64,000 nucleotides of DNA from the NCBI RefSeq assembly GCF_947623445.1, contig NC_135246.1:1924501-1988500 (forward strand), written 5' to 3'. The stretch's first letter is position 1; each line of letters starts with the position of its first letter. The notes under the pieces were generated by a model that saw nothing but the letters and a program-made list of their open reading frames with translations, searched no databases and was not told the DNA's origin. The position numbers and the translations under genes were made by a program. Positions 12,701 to 23,904 of this stretch are shown in pieces. Source of the stretch: Clavelina lepadiformis (taxonomy: Eukaryota; Chordata; Ascidiacea; Aplousobranchia; Clavelinidae).

Positions 12701-13681
12701 CGTCCAGGTCATGAAAGGATATTTTAGGAACCCGACTGCTAATGCAAAAACATTTGACCCCGAAGGTTGGTTGTGTACAGGAGACATAGGCCACTATGAT
12801 GAGAATGGGATGGTTTATTTGGTGGACCGACTCAAAGAGTTGATCAAGTATAAAGGTTTCCAGGTATGGTCATAGGTCACATTTCTACTTCATGAAAGTT
12901 ATTTTTACAATGGCTTCAATGTTATTAAAACATTCTTAACAAGTTTCCTTGTGAAATGGTGACGTCCTTTTGTACAACATAGGTGGCTCCGGCCGAGTTA
13001 GAAAGTTTAATTTTGAGTCATCCAAAAGTGAGGGACGTTGGTGTGGTGGGCATACCCGATGCTGAATCTGGCGAGGTGCCAAAAGCTTACGTTGTCAAGA
13101 AGGATTCTTCACTCACCGCGACAGAACTGAACAGCTTCGTTGAAGGTATCAGTGATCATTTGTCAAATCTTTAGTTTTATCCGGACAATCAATTTTTGAG
13201 TTGCTTTTAACTTTAACGCAATAACAGAATAAACAGTAACTTAAAAAGAATAAAATTTAGCAGAATAAAACAGTTAAACCTTCCTTACTTCGGTGATCAT
13301 TTTTCTAATCTTTAGTTTTTTCCGGAACATGTGATGTAAAACCTTCACCGCTCGGGTATTGTAAAAACAATATTTCGACTTTTAGGCAATAAATTTGATA
13401 ATAAGACATTAAGAAACATGAAATCCTTTACTAGTTGCAAGTGTTTTTTTAACTCTTCAAGAAATTAAACTTGAAAATTTCATTAGAATTTAAATAATTA
13501 AGCGTAATTACTTGTTTTAATTTGTTAAAACTTAACAGCCAGTTTCATGTCACTTGCAGAGAAAGTTTCGAGGTACAAATATCTTCGGGGAGGCATCGAG
13601 TTTATTGGGGAAATCCCCAAATCGGCAACCGGCAAAATACTGAGGCGTGAATTACGTGCACTCTCTCAATCTAAGCTTTGA
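4665..13681 (+). CDS. peroxisomal acyl-CoA synthetase, 4-coumarate-CoA ligase/luciferase-like
   Basis: Twelve exons: 4665-4766, 5977-6184, 6708-6814, 7338-7410, 7712-7844, 8005-8167, 9316-9484, 10436-10533, 12152-12223, 12708-12863, 12983-13145, 13560-13681. They join in phase to 521 codons, close to the usual 540-residue length of 4CL and firefly-luciferase proteins. Diagnostic ANL motifs are present. The phosphate-binding loop [12 protein letters not shown] is in exon 5, GWGMTEA in exon 8, and the hinge and ribose-binding region in exon 10 (GWLCTGDIG, then [13 protein letters not shown]). The C-terminal catalytic lysine context is [14 protein letters not shown]. The protein ends in SKL, the classic PTS1 peroxisomal import signal. 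Known members activate a carboxylic acid with ATP and then load CoA; the substrate cannot be read from the sequence. Intron 8 carries a pogo-like MITE. The 5' third is duplicated in inverted orientation at 1-1768. Confidence 0.93.
11510..12136. mobile_element. pogo/Tigger-like MITE in acyl-CoA synthetase intron 8
   Basis: The left end reads CAGATCTCGTTAATCTGAA and the reverse complement of the right end CAGACCTCGTTTATCCAGA. Both resemble the CAG-beginning ends of pogo/Tigger elements of the Tc1/mariner superfamily. Each end sits beside a TA dinucleotide, the expected target. Internal copies of the motif (ATCCGGTT and TCCGAC types) recur. No transposase frame remains. The right end stops about 15-18 nt before the acceptor of exon 9 (12152), so the element supplies sequence next to, or part of, the branch-point and pyrimidine region of that intron. 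Confidence 0.65.
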
Positions 13682-14614
13682 GGAAATTTTTTGCAATCAT
13701 TTAAATAATTTTTTCTGTTGAAGTCATTGTGTATCGTAGTAATTTCTATATATGCAATTTGTTAGTGTTTGCTGACAGAGGTATAATACAAATATCAACA
13801 AAAATAAGTGTTATGCTGTTGTTTATGAATTAACTTGACAGAATACATTTTCTATGCAATTTTCTTGGAAACATTTGGTTCAGTGTGACTATATGACTTT
13901 ACTTGACAGGGACGTCGTGGATCAAGTGTTATATGCACCAATTGCAGTTCGATTAGATTTTATCATGAAACAGACGCATGCACGAGACTCGTTGATCGGT
14001 TGATGTGCATCTCTGTCTGCACGCCAGACTATGTAAAGAGTTTGGTATAGGCTAATGACCTTTGTCACTGTGTGTTTTGCCGAGTTAATGTTGCTTCATT
14101 TTACGTAAGGCAGTTTATTTTTCGTTTCAGGATCATAACTCAATATTCAACAAAAGCATAGCCTAATTCAAACCATTTGGCATGTAAAAGATATCCACTA
14201 AATTTTGAATGAGGCAAAAACTCGAAATAAAATGTGCCCTATAAGAAAGATATACATGCAAAGTCAATATCTGAAAAGGTTCCTTAATAGGCTAGATATC
14301 CAAGACTGCCAAGTTTTGTAAGTTTATCTTGAGCGAAACATGTATTTTTGATGGGGGATCAGAAAGCCCCTCTTTTGTATTTTGAGTGTCTCTGGCACTC
14401 GTATAAAATAGATTTAAGGTGTGTAATTTTGCACTTGTAATGTACAATAGTTTCTAGTTTGACTAATAACAACATTTAACGTTTTTACAACATTCAACAC
14501 CGCCATCTGTTGTTCCAAAAGTGCCAAACACCCAGGAAATAAGGTATTTATTATTCTTGATATTGCGGTTATTATAAATTTTATGTAATGTTTTAAAACA
14601 GTTATGGGCTACGT
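13682..14614. other. intergenic, no feature seen
   Basis: This is the region downstream of the acyl-CoA synthetase stop codon. I see no supported reading frame, RNA gene or element here. It includes the 3' untranslated region of that gene, of unknown extent. Confidence 0.5.
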
Positions 14615-14969
14615 ATGAGAGTTACCAATCTTCACATTAATGTTAAAGGTGAAAAAATGAAAGTGTTTTATCTTCGAAATTTAGAGGTGATGAGCTATGC
14701 TACTAAGTTCTTTGTTTTGGCAGTGCAAATACTTCTTTTACAACACTGATCCTAGTCTCAAGGTATGTAACTTTGATATGCAATGTTTATAGTACTGTAC
14801 TAACTGCAATCTTTGTTTTGTGGTGCCCATATCAGAGCATTATAATATGCGTATTTCACTAAATGCAGCATTTGATACTAACAATATACACTTCATGTTT
14901 TTTGCAGTTCTGTGACTTCTCAAAAACTGATAAACAGGCAAGTGCTTCACATCAATTGCTCACAGAGTG
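14615..14969 (+). CDS. possible small multi-exon gene, unrecognised
   Basis: Three short segments join in phase with good splice sites. They are 14615-14686 (24 codons from an ATG, donor GTGATG), 14724-14762 (13 codons between CAG and GTATGT) and 14908-14969 (62 bases between TTTGCAG and GTAAGT). The joined reading is rich in aromatic residues and contains the pieces CKYFFYNTDPSLK and FCDFSKTDKQ. No family is recognised. The first exon is the weakest, and no continuation could be identified in the following 500 bases. Phase agreement across two introns with consensus signals is the only support; chance remains possible. Confidence 0.33.
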
Positions 14970-15536
14970 GTAAGTTTAAGTTTTACTGAACTAAATAAAT
15001 TTTCCTGGAAAAAGTGCATGTAAAAAAGAGTAAAGTAAATATTTTTTTGTAAACCACTTTTGAGGGCTACCAATTATCATTGATATACGTTCCTGTGAAG
15101 AATTAAAATCATGTGAAAAACATATGGTGTTTCAAGCATTGAATTATTGTACACATATTATAATAATATACTAAACAAAAATTACAATTTTGCAAGCAAA
15201 ATAACAAACGAGATGCAGCAGGAGTTTTTTCTAACCACACCAAGCACAAGCCTTAGCCTCGCTTGCAAAATTCCATGGATCTAATAAGAAACGCAAAAGA
15301 AGTAAAAAACATTTCCAGTTTTCGGCAATAATTTGTAAGATTTCTTAATGTTTTTGTCAAAAAGTTTTTAAATTTTTTTGTAAAGCTTGTGGATTAGTTA
15401 CAGGCTATATATGAGTCAAAGTATGCATGTTCGCTCTGTAGCAATACTTAAGTTTAAAATGTCTGAGTTTATGTTTAAACTGTGCATTGAGTCGTCAATG
15501 TGGTTAATATCGCCGCTCTCGTGATATTATGGATTG
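14970..15536. other. intergenic, nothing recognised
   Basis: AT-rich sequence with no frame longer than background and no recognised repeat. If the three-exon candidate at 14615-14969 is real, later exons would be expected here, but none stands out. Confidence 0.4.
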
Positions 15537-15544
15537 ATCTAAGT

Positions 15545-16056
15545 CAGGCATGCCCAACATACGGCCCAACATACGTACAAACGGCCATACGGCCATACGT
15601 ACGTACGGCCCATACATACATACATACGGCCCAACACACGGCATACCAACAACACACGGCATACACGGCATACCATACATACATACGTACAACGGCCATA
15701 CGTACATACGGCCCAACATACAACATACGGCCCAACACACGGCTGCAACATACGGCGAGATATTCCGTGATTTCGCTCATTCAGGCATTTTCTCCACGGT
15801 TACAGTTACATATAATCAACGAATCCGATGCTTTACCGCCGATAAGCGTTAAAAACAACTACATACTGTAGTGCGAGAGGCAACCGTCTCTTAATGACAG
15901 TAACCATCTTCTCAACGATATCTCTTATTCAACGGTTAATCGGTCACATTATATAAAGTAGGCTACACGTTAGTTACAACAACGTTAGCACGCGGCCCGC
16001 GAAAAATATTTTTTCGCTAAAACGGCCCGTTTACTGTTTTGAGTTGTGCATGCCTG
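15545..16056. mobile_element. hAT-type MITE with perfect 8-bp target duplication
   Basis: The ends are CAGGCATGC and GCATGCCTG. They are flanked on both sides by the identical octamer ATCTAAGT (15537-15544 and 16057-16064), the hallmark of hAT insertion. The 512-bp interior has no transposase. It holds a cluster of ACATACGGCCC-type tandem repeats (15556-15745) and near the right end a GCGGCCCGCG motif shared with other hAT ends in this window. The open frames seen in the tandem cluster arise from the repeat itself. Exact duplications suggest a fairly recent insertion. Confidence 0.88.
15556..15745. repeat. tandem ACATACGGCC minisatellite inside the MITE
   Basis: Irregular tandem copies of short units built from CATACGGCC, CATACATACGTA and CACGGCATAC lie inside the hAT MITE. 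The array is G+C-richer than its surroundings. All six frames are partly open because the units contain no stop codon on several frames, so frames over it should not be taken as genes. Confidence 0.8.
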
Positions 16057-16296
16057 ATCTAAGTCGATAAGACGTTCGGCAGAATCTCTTGTATTTTAAA
16101 CAACCATGAACATGAACGTAATACTCCACAATCGAATCACAATGCAAAACCAAGAAAGCACATGGCGGTAGCATGGCCAGCATAGAAATCTTAACAAGTA
16201 CTTTGTACCTATCAACAATTGTCATTTACGTTGTCTCTGTCACCTTCCTAATAGCCATAGTAAACGAAGTCATCCATATTTTTCCCTGTCATCATG

Positions 16297-17237
16297 TTAA
16301 TAATCTTGGTCATAAAAGTCATTCGCATTGTCTCTGTCATCATCCTGATAATAATGGAAGTCAAAATCATCCATAACGTCCCTGTCATCATCCTGATAAT
16401 CATGATCATCCTGAAAGTTATCAACATTGTCCCTGTCATCATCCTGATGATCATGATCATCCTGAAAGTCATCAGCATTGTCCCTGTCATCATCCTGATA
16501 ATCATGATCATCCTGAAAGTCATCAACATTGTCCCTGTCATCATCCTGATGATCATGATCATCCTGAAAGTCATCAGCATTGTCCCTGTCATCATCCTGA
16601 TAATCATGATCATCCTGAAAGTCATCAACATTGTCCATGTCATCATCCCGATTATCATGATCATCCTGAAAGTCGTCAACATTGTCCCTGTCATCATCCT
16701 GATGATCATGATCATCCTGAAAGTCATCAGCATTGTCCCTGTCATCATCCTGATAATCATGATCATCCTGAAAGTCATCAACATTGTCCCTGTCATCATC
16801 CTGATGATCATGATCATCCTGAAAGTCATCAGCATTGTCCCTGTCATCATCCTGATAATCATGATCATCCTGAAAGTCATCAACATTGTCCCTGTCATCA
16901 TCCTGATAATCATGATCATCCTGAAAGTCATCAACATTGTCCCTGTCATCATCCTGATAATCATGATCATCCTGAAAGTCATCAACATTGTCCCTGTCAT
17001 CATCCTGATAATCATGATTATCCTGAAAGTCATCAACATCGTCCCTGTCATCATCCTGATAATCATGATCATCCTGAAAGTCATCAACATTGTCCCTGTC
17101 ATCATCCTGATAATCATGATCATCCTGAAAGTCATCAACATTGTCCCTGTCATCATCCTGATAATAATGGGAGTCAAAATCATCCATATCGTCCCTGTCA
17201 TCATCCTGATAATCATAGTCATCGAAGTCAACTAGGC
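16297..17237 (-). CDS. possible Asp-rich repeat protein exon over a 51-bp minisatellite
   Basis: On the minus strand a frame runs from a possible acceptor (TATGCAG just before 17237) to a stop at 16297-16299, about 312 codons. It consists of some 17 copies of a 17-residue unit, DRDNVDDFQDDHDYQDD, with limited variation (N/D, V/A, Y/H). The protein would be extremely acidic. The frame is bounded by non-repeat codons at both ends and closes with a natural stop, which fits a terminal coding exon. Against coding, the unit is 51 bp, so every frame without a stop in one unit stays open across the array, and two other frames are also open. No upstream exon was identified. Asp-rich repeats are known from secreted mineral- or calcium-binding proteins, but no such function can be assigned here. 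Confidence 0.35.
16370..17200. repeat. 51-bp minisatellite array
   Basis: Tandem array with unit starting GTCCCTGTCATCATCCTGAT, 51 bases per unit, 16-17 copies. Two unit variants differ at the ATAATCATGATC / ATGATCATGATC and CATCAACATT / CATCAGCATT positions. They alternate in the left part of the array, giving a higher-order period of 102 bases, while the right part is uniform. Variation is almost all substitution, with no frame-breaking indel, so unit length is strictly conserved. Confidence 0.95.
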
Positions 17238-18411
17238 CTGCATACCAAAAGGTAAGGTGTTTATTGTTTTCGTAAATCTAGCCATATATGATTGTATCCA
17301 CTCCGTTTTCCCAGCTCCATTTGGCCAATAAACGTTTTAAGCGGTATTTAGATTTCAGATTTTACAAGATTAACTTATTAATAAATACTTTGTGCACAAC
17401 CATAAAGCAAACGTTGGTTCTTGTTTTGTTCAAAAATTCCATTGACCAAAGTTTAATGCTCAAGCGTTCAAAAATATTTAAATTTAGCCTATGTGATACA
17501 ACGTAAAAGACAAAAGTTAAAAATTTAATGGTTACATCTTTTTGTGGTTTGCAAAATTCAAATACGAACGCAAGGGAGTTTTTCTTAAACATTTCACCAA
17601 TCCAAAAGCAAAGCACTAACTATTACTAGGCTATAGGGCGATAGGCCATTAAAAAATTGAATTTGATGCCGGTTTGATTTGACACCCAACGCCTACGGCT
17701 GATTAATTATTATATGATAATTGGCTTGACGCAATATATTCTGCAATTTCATCAAAATTCATAAATTCATATTTGAAGTCATATCCCATTAAAGTTTTGA
17801 AGTCATATTCCCATTTTTATGTAAAAATATTACATTTGTGAGCCAGCAGAAAAGACTCCTCATTCTATTTTTGTTTTTTATTTCGTGATGAAGTCAGAGC
17901 AAAAAATGTTTTTTTTTACATCAGTCACCGCTACAACTCTGTTTGAATTTATTGATTATAATTCTTTGCAATCCTTAGTTACACGTACGATAGTATAGCA
18001 TTGTTTCATAAAATTTTAGTCCTACAACTCATTCCGAAAACGAAATATCTTTAACAGCCTTAAAACGTGCGGCCACCAGATAGGTCACATGTTATAGGCT
18101 ACGCAGCCCCTAACACAAACGATGCCAGTTTTTCCAACACGGACCTAAGCTGTTGCGATTTTTATCAAAAACAAAAAAAAAACCTTAGATAAGCTAACTG
18201 TAGTTTTCATTATTTTGCTGTCTTCTAAGTCATTACAATTTAAAATGCGCGTGCCGATTGTATGGTAAAAAGATACGTAGCCTATATGAACTGTGAAGCG
18301 CTATTAAAATCGACTATCTTCATTTTTATTGGTAGAACAAATTGAAAGTTTGGTTAAACTGCAATTAACGAATAAGAGTGTCCATAATTAAATGAACTTT
18401 TACATATGTTT
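17238..18411. other. intergenic, nothing recognised
   Basis: No supported exon or element. If the Asp-rich frame at 16297-17237 is an exon of a minus-strand gene, its upstream exons should lie here or further right, but I could not single one out. Confidence 0.4.
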
Positions 18412-21357
18412 TTAGAAACATACTAAAGGATTAAAACAAAAACAAATATAGAAATAGCCTACAAAACCTGAAATTGGCAAACGTGCGATAGATTGTTGTG
18501 GCCGTACTTCAACAGGAGAAACAACAGTTGGTTTTTGTGGTCCTACTTCAAAAGGAGGCGAGAATTCACTCAGCTTTATTTTCATGCTGTTTCGTGTTGG
18601 TTCAGGTTCCTCATCCTTTTTAAGGTCAGATATGTGGAAGGTGACATCAGATTTATTCAACGAACGCAGCTTTTCATCAATGCCCTCATAGACTGAAGAT
18701 AGGGAATGTAAAGAGACTACAGTTTATCAGTGTAAATTTAAAAATACGTACTCATACTAAGGTGTTTCTGTACGCTGAGTGCGTTTGCGTCCCCACAATT
18801 GTCCTATAAGGGAAACTCCCGGCAAGAATTGCCTGCAGCTGTTTATCTGACGGCGCACTCATAAATGTACTGGAATGTTGTCTAAGCAATTGCTTTTACA
18901 ACACAAATGTCATGAGCGGTAGGGTAAGTTTACTACCATCGAGCACGTAACCTTAACCTTGTATATGTAGCGTAAACTTGAACTTAAATTTTTGCTTTCC
19001 ATTATTCCTTTACTAAGTTAATCATTAACATGCGCTATTTCAACTTGGTATGAATGTTCTGTTAACATTTTTTTGCCGTAGAAATTTTTATTGTCGTCAG
19101 CAACACCAGTTAAACATACAAACGTGATTTATGTAACTTTGTTAGCGTATAGTCCCGGTACATGGAGCCACCACCCATTGATAAGACCACTTCTGATACG
19201 AAATATTGACATACATTATTCCGGTGCGCTTACGTCGACGTGCACCAATCGCATTCAGTGTGCAGGCGCAACCAGACGACTTCACAACACAAACACACAC
19301 GCAAGTAAGTTAAGCAAGTAAGTAAGTAAGTATGTACAAGCTTCACATTTAAGTTGCTGCAAATGGTATTTGTAATGCCAAACGCATTACATGTACAGCT
19401 TCATCCTACGTTAAAATGGAAAAATTCAAGTAACTGTGAAGTATGCGCAATACCTGTTTTTATACTTGGTCGGTTTTTGGGCTGAAAATCCCAGCATTGA
19501 ATCATGATCTCTTCCAGAAACTTAAAGATCTCAAGCTCTTCAGGTTTGTTCTTCAATGATGATTTAACATCATCGAGATATTGTTGTCTTGGTTTTTGTC
19601 CGCGTTGAATAATCAATTCTATAATTAGGCCAGGGTTGACAGGATCGTCAGAAGAAAATGCAGGATGCCTGGTGAGGATTGCATAGAGCACCATTCCATA
19701 GCTTAGATAACAACATAGACAATTAGACATAAATGACTTGACTATGTCTTACTTTCATATTTTAAAGTACAATTATTACAATAAACTGAAAGAAACATTT
19801 TCAAAGCAATAAACGATATAAAAGTGTTATGTTCTAAGTAGCACAATTACCTGTGTCACACATCACAGCTTCAAACATTCTTACCTGTAAACATCATTGT
19901 ATGGCTTCTTGTCACTTAGTAAGTCTCTCAAAAGCTCCGGTGCAGTATAGAAGGGAGTATGTTGAGTATTTTGAGTGACGGTAATAGATCCCTTTGTTAC
20001 TCCTGTTGCCTTAGCAATCGCAACCGAGCCAAAATCTGCAATCTTCAAGGTCAGGTCTGAAGTAACAAGTATATTCTCAGGCTTTAAGTCACAATGAACG
20101 AAGGACCTTTTCTTATCATGATGGTGTAAGTAACTTAAACCGTCGCTTATTTGGCGGGCAAATCTGATTTGTAGCAGCAATGGTATGTGTGTTATATCTC
20201 CTTGTATCCAAAGAAAAAAGTCCAAGTCGCCAGCATCGATATATTCCATGATGATTCCAATACAATCACTCCACTCAGTGATCCCATAAATACGAACGAT
20301 ATTTTTATGTTTTAGCCGATAGAGGACGTTCATCTCTCTAGTAACACTGAAAATAAACATTCGGTGTGAAGGAGAGAAATATCAGACTGTTAGCATGTAA
20401 CGCATGTAATGTTTAATTGCTTCCCAATAATAAGAAATAATAATGCTTAACACTGCTATAACGACTAGCTTGCCGCTACCACTGTAAAAAAGAACCACAA
20501 ACGCGAAGTCTACGCAGCTTACAGGTGTATAAGATTACAACTTACGAACATTGGAAATTACCACTGAGGTGTAAGTCGCATTTCTTTGGACATTATCGAG
20601 TGACGGGCGGGCCAAATCGCTAAAATGTTGCGTCCTCATTTGACAACGAAGACAGCTTTGTGATTTTTATCACGGTCATTAGTTATTGTTGTTACAAGCA
20701 ATTACCTAATTTTTAATTGTTAAACTGTTACGTAGTTACAACCGCTGTTATTGACGGAGACAAACTTTATTTTGCTTTACTTTGCTAAAGAAATGCTTTC
20801 GTTTGCTTGCAACATGAACAATCCATATGTGCTGCTACCATGGTACCAAGCTACTTTGAGCAGAGTTTAATTTACCGTAACCACAGCTTAAAACAGCAAC
20901 AACGGATAAAATTGGATTTATTCTAGACGTAGGCCTATTCTTAACTTAACCTAAAATAGAATCCTCTCCACCTTAAATGAAAAAATTGAGGTTATGTAAA
21001 CTTTCCAAAAAAATCCTTCCCGAAATTCAAACCATTGCATTCCAATGTTTCGCACCTAAGCTGTAGCATAGCACAATGCAAATAGAATCTTATTATAGTA
21101 ATGCAAATACATATAAAGCAAAGACATACTCACTTCGCCATGGTTTTTTCTTTAGCTTTGGATGGTCCCTTAAAGTGAAAGCATTTGGCAACAACCTTTC
21201 CCAGCTTATTGTGGTTGCATCTTCTGGCTGTAGCAAAGCTTCCACATCCCAGTAAATCTTCTTCATCCCAACTGGTCACAAAACTGGATGTTGGGTAGAT
21301 TGGAAGAGATGACGCGAGTTTTTTTTCATGATTTGCAGCTTTCAAAGTTGTAGCCAT
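18412..21357 (-). CDS. RIPK-like non-RD serine/threonine kinase
   Basis: Four minus-strand exons join in phase to 404 codons: 21357-21134, 20346-19885, 19701-19454 and 18692-18412. The kinase domain covers roughly residues 30-310. It has glycine loop GCGSFATA, ATP-site lysine in KVVAKC, helix-C glutamate in TREMNVL, catalytic loop VHCDLKPENIL, DFG in IADFGS, and APE in FYTAPELL, followed by DVYSYGMVLY. The residue before the catalytic Asp is Cys, so this is a non-RD kinase, as in the RIPK family (RIPK1 has HKD, RIPK2 HHD). RIPK-type kinases relay innate-immune and inflammatory signals. No death, CARD or ankyrin domain is visible. The last exon is Pro/Glu-rich with a loose EVGPQK/EVRPQQ repeat and ends in an odd hydrophobic tail. 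A possible donor (TCAG|GTTTTG) before that tail suggests the last 20 codons may be intron read-through. Confidence 0.85.
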
Positions 21358-22960
21358 TTTGTGACAATTTAATCCACAAAGCAGTAAAAACGAAACATTG
21401 CTTTATAAAAACCCTATCAACAATGTATTAATTTCACAAATATATACCCTGACTTTGTTAAAGTATTAAATCTTTCTATATAGGTTAATTTAATATTTCA
21501 TTAGTTAATAATTTAATAATAACAACGCAGTGCCCGCTGGTAACTTTGCGAAAACTAGACAATTTAAAGAAATTCCTAAAAAAACATTGTAGGACATTTT
21601 ATGTATTAGTTTTAGATCAATATTTGAGCTAAGTCAATGTAAACATTTAACATGAATTTTCAGCTATGCAGTGTTGTAATCCGGCTTAATAATTGATAAG
21701 GTTGCTGGGTTGATAATATAAAAGAAACTCAAATCAATCTGTTACAAACGTTCTGTACGCTAAATCTGTAGGCCTATCTCCAAATGCATTATAGCCTAAA
21801 TGTCTTTTAACACCAGCGCTATTAGTGTGTTGCAGTCATGCACTGGTAAGAAACCCATTGCCAAAATTGTGACGCGATGAAGTAGCCACACTTAAGCTTG
21901 CGATTTTGGTAACACCCATACTCAACCTTTATAGCACAAACAACTTTGGCAATTGAAGAACAAACTTTTAACAACCTGTAAATTTATTTATACACATTTT
22001 TCTAGACTACATTTACATTTACTTACGTTCACTTCGCCAATGTGTTAGCCAGAAAATGGAAACGTTTTCATGACTCACGAACTCCCAGTCACCACTGTAT
22101 ATTTAATTATTAAACGGTAGTAGTTTTTAAAGCTGCTTTAAAACTTACTCTGGTGTTGTCAGTGTTTCGGGCTTCTTCCTAAATTCGAGTTTTTATAAAT
22201 CTTTGGGTTGTTATAAATGAAAACTTAAATTAGCGGGTCCGCTGGATTAATGTAGATTAATATCGTCGGATGAAACAAAAAGATTAATACAATAACAGAA
22301 AATACAATTTCTTATCTTAAACGATCTGCAAACCAACCAGTGTTGAATATTTTTATAATGTTTAATTCACTGTGTTACTCTCTGTGCCGGTCGCAAACCA
22401 GAATTGTACATCTTGAGAGTTACTGTATATTCTCAAACAGAAAATTGCACAGCTAAGCTCAGTGGGAATTCTAGACAATAACCCTACATAAAATCGAAGC
22501 TTTCAGTTGGGATAAAGTGCGGTTATTAGAGATTTGATTGTGGCTTTTAATCAACTGGGTTATATCTGTGATGTTACGTAAAGAATATTTAGATAAAATG
22601 CAAAATTACAGTTACTGAATTTTCACTTTACCACGTAAATGCATTTGATAACCGGACAGGTATTAATAGATTAACGAAGACTATTTATTGAATGCAGATT
22701 TCTTAACGAATCTGTACTGTATATAGGCCTACTAGACACTGTTTAGAGTTTTTATGAATTAATAACACTCACCAAAAGCAATTCTTATCTTTGCCGTTCT
22801 TGGTCTCAGTTGTCTCTAGACACTATTAAAAGGGTTGCGAATCCCGCTTAGAGATACTGTAAAGTCTAAACTTACAGTTGAAGCTGACTTACACTCGACA
22901 ACGAGAACCTGATCAATATTTCATTTAATACCTTCGATCATTAACCTTTCTCAAACACAA
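21358..22960. other. intergenic upstream of the kinase, nothing recognised
   Basis: AT-rich sequence holding the presumed promoter of the minus-strand RIPK-like gene. No reading frame or repeat could be supported. Confidence 0.4.
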
Positions 22961-23061
22961 ATTAACGATTTTAAGAATCCAATCTACGGGTAAAAGGGTT
23001 TACGAACACTAATACAACGTTAAACCGCTCTATCTTTGGAAACAGATTCACGTAGTTTCAA

Positions 23062-23304
23062 ATGTCTCTCTATGTACAAACGACAGCAAAGGGTTCATAT
23101 GCTGGAAAGAAGAAAAGAAACAGAGAGGTAGCCATGCAGAAAAATGCGCTCATCACAAAAGGAAGTTATCAAGCGTTTAGGCTCGCAATGGAGATGGATT
23201 TGACAGGTTTATGTGACGATTTTGATTCGGAATCCACTCTGAAATCAAAAGAGCAAAAGATTTACAGTTCAGTGCGAACAATAAGATGTCCATCATTTGT
23301 ATAA
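23062..23304 (+). CDS. short ORF, possible 80-residue protein, unrecognised
   Basis: A single open frame of 80 codons begins at an ATG with A at -3. The N-terminal half is basic (KGSYAGKKKRNRE) and the C-terminal half acidic (LCDDFDSESTLKSKEQK). The tetrapeptide KGSY occurs twice. It matches no family I know. It stands out only because it is longer and more charged than neighbouring frames in this AT-rich stretch. It could be a first exon, a small gene or chance. Confidence 0.22.
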   Translation: MSLYVQTTAKGSYAGKKKRNREVAMQKNALITKGSYQAFRLAMEMDLTGLCDDFDSESTLKSKEQKIYSSVRTIRCPSFV

Positions 23305-23492
23305 ATGATTTTGTGCTGTAATTTAGTTATTGTACAAACCTGTAATTTTGTAAGGTTAATTCGCAAACAAACATGTTTGTCATACCAGCTGTCAAAAACA
23401 ATCAAATTTCTGTATTTGCCATAAATAATCATGTTGTCATTATCACTGAACTGAACTTGAACTTTTGCAAATTATGACGTTATGTAATAAAC

Positions 23493-23813
23493 CGGGCTTC
23501 TCAAACTATGGTTCGCGACAACGTACGTGCAAAATGCAATTTTGGGATCGTGAAACTAATTACATTTTAAAAATTGACTTGTTTTTTGTTAACTTTTTAT
23601 TCACTTTAATGTTTACGCAGTTCTTTTATTGCTGTACATGCAGTTATCTTCGTGGACTGTGCGCATTTTTATGATTTCGCCAAAGACGAAAATATCACTT
23701 GAGATTTGTAATGGGATGTTTATTGTTTTGATGTCATTAACGTGTAGAGTATCAATTAAGGGGTCACATAGAATTGTCTTTTTTAAAATGGGGTCGCAAA
23801 ACAAAATAGTTTG
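23493..23813. mobile_element. possible degraded hAT-like MITE
   Basis: The flanks TAATAAAC (23485-23492) and TGATAAAC (23814-23821) match at 7 of 8 positions. CAAACTAT near the left end is mirrored by ATAGTTTG at the right end. The interior has GGTTCGCGAC and GGGGTCGC, typical of degraded hAT ends. The inverted repeats are not aligned at the very termini, so the call is tentative. Confidence 0.35.
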
Positions 23814-23904
23814 TGATAAACAACAGGAATCACGCGCACAACTTGACGTAATGTTGCAACAAGGACATTTCCCTCAATCCTTCCCGGCCTACCTTCGCAA
23901 CTGA

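Noticed and set aside
15500..15871. Overlapping frames on both strands rich in Tyr, Cys and His.
   Set aside because: They follow from the ACATACGGCC tandem array inside a MITE.
16370..17200. Resemblance to a CRISPR array.
   Set aside because: The whole 51-bp unit is conserved with no unique spacers, and the context is an intron-containing animal genome.
16248..17235. Two further long frames over the 51-bp array (plus-strand hydrophobic, minus-strand Met/Ile/Thr-rich).
   Set aside because: They are by-products of a repeat unit divisible by three. Neither has splice or boundary evidence as good as the Asp-rich frame.
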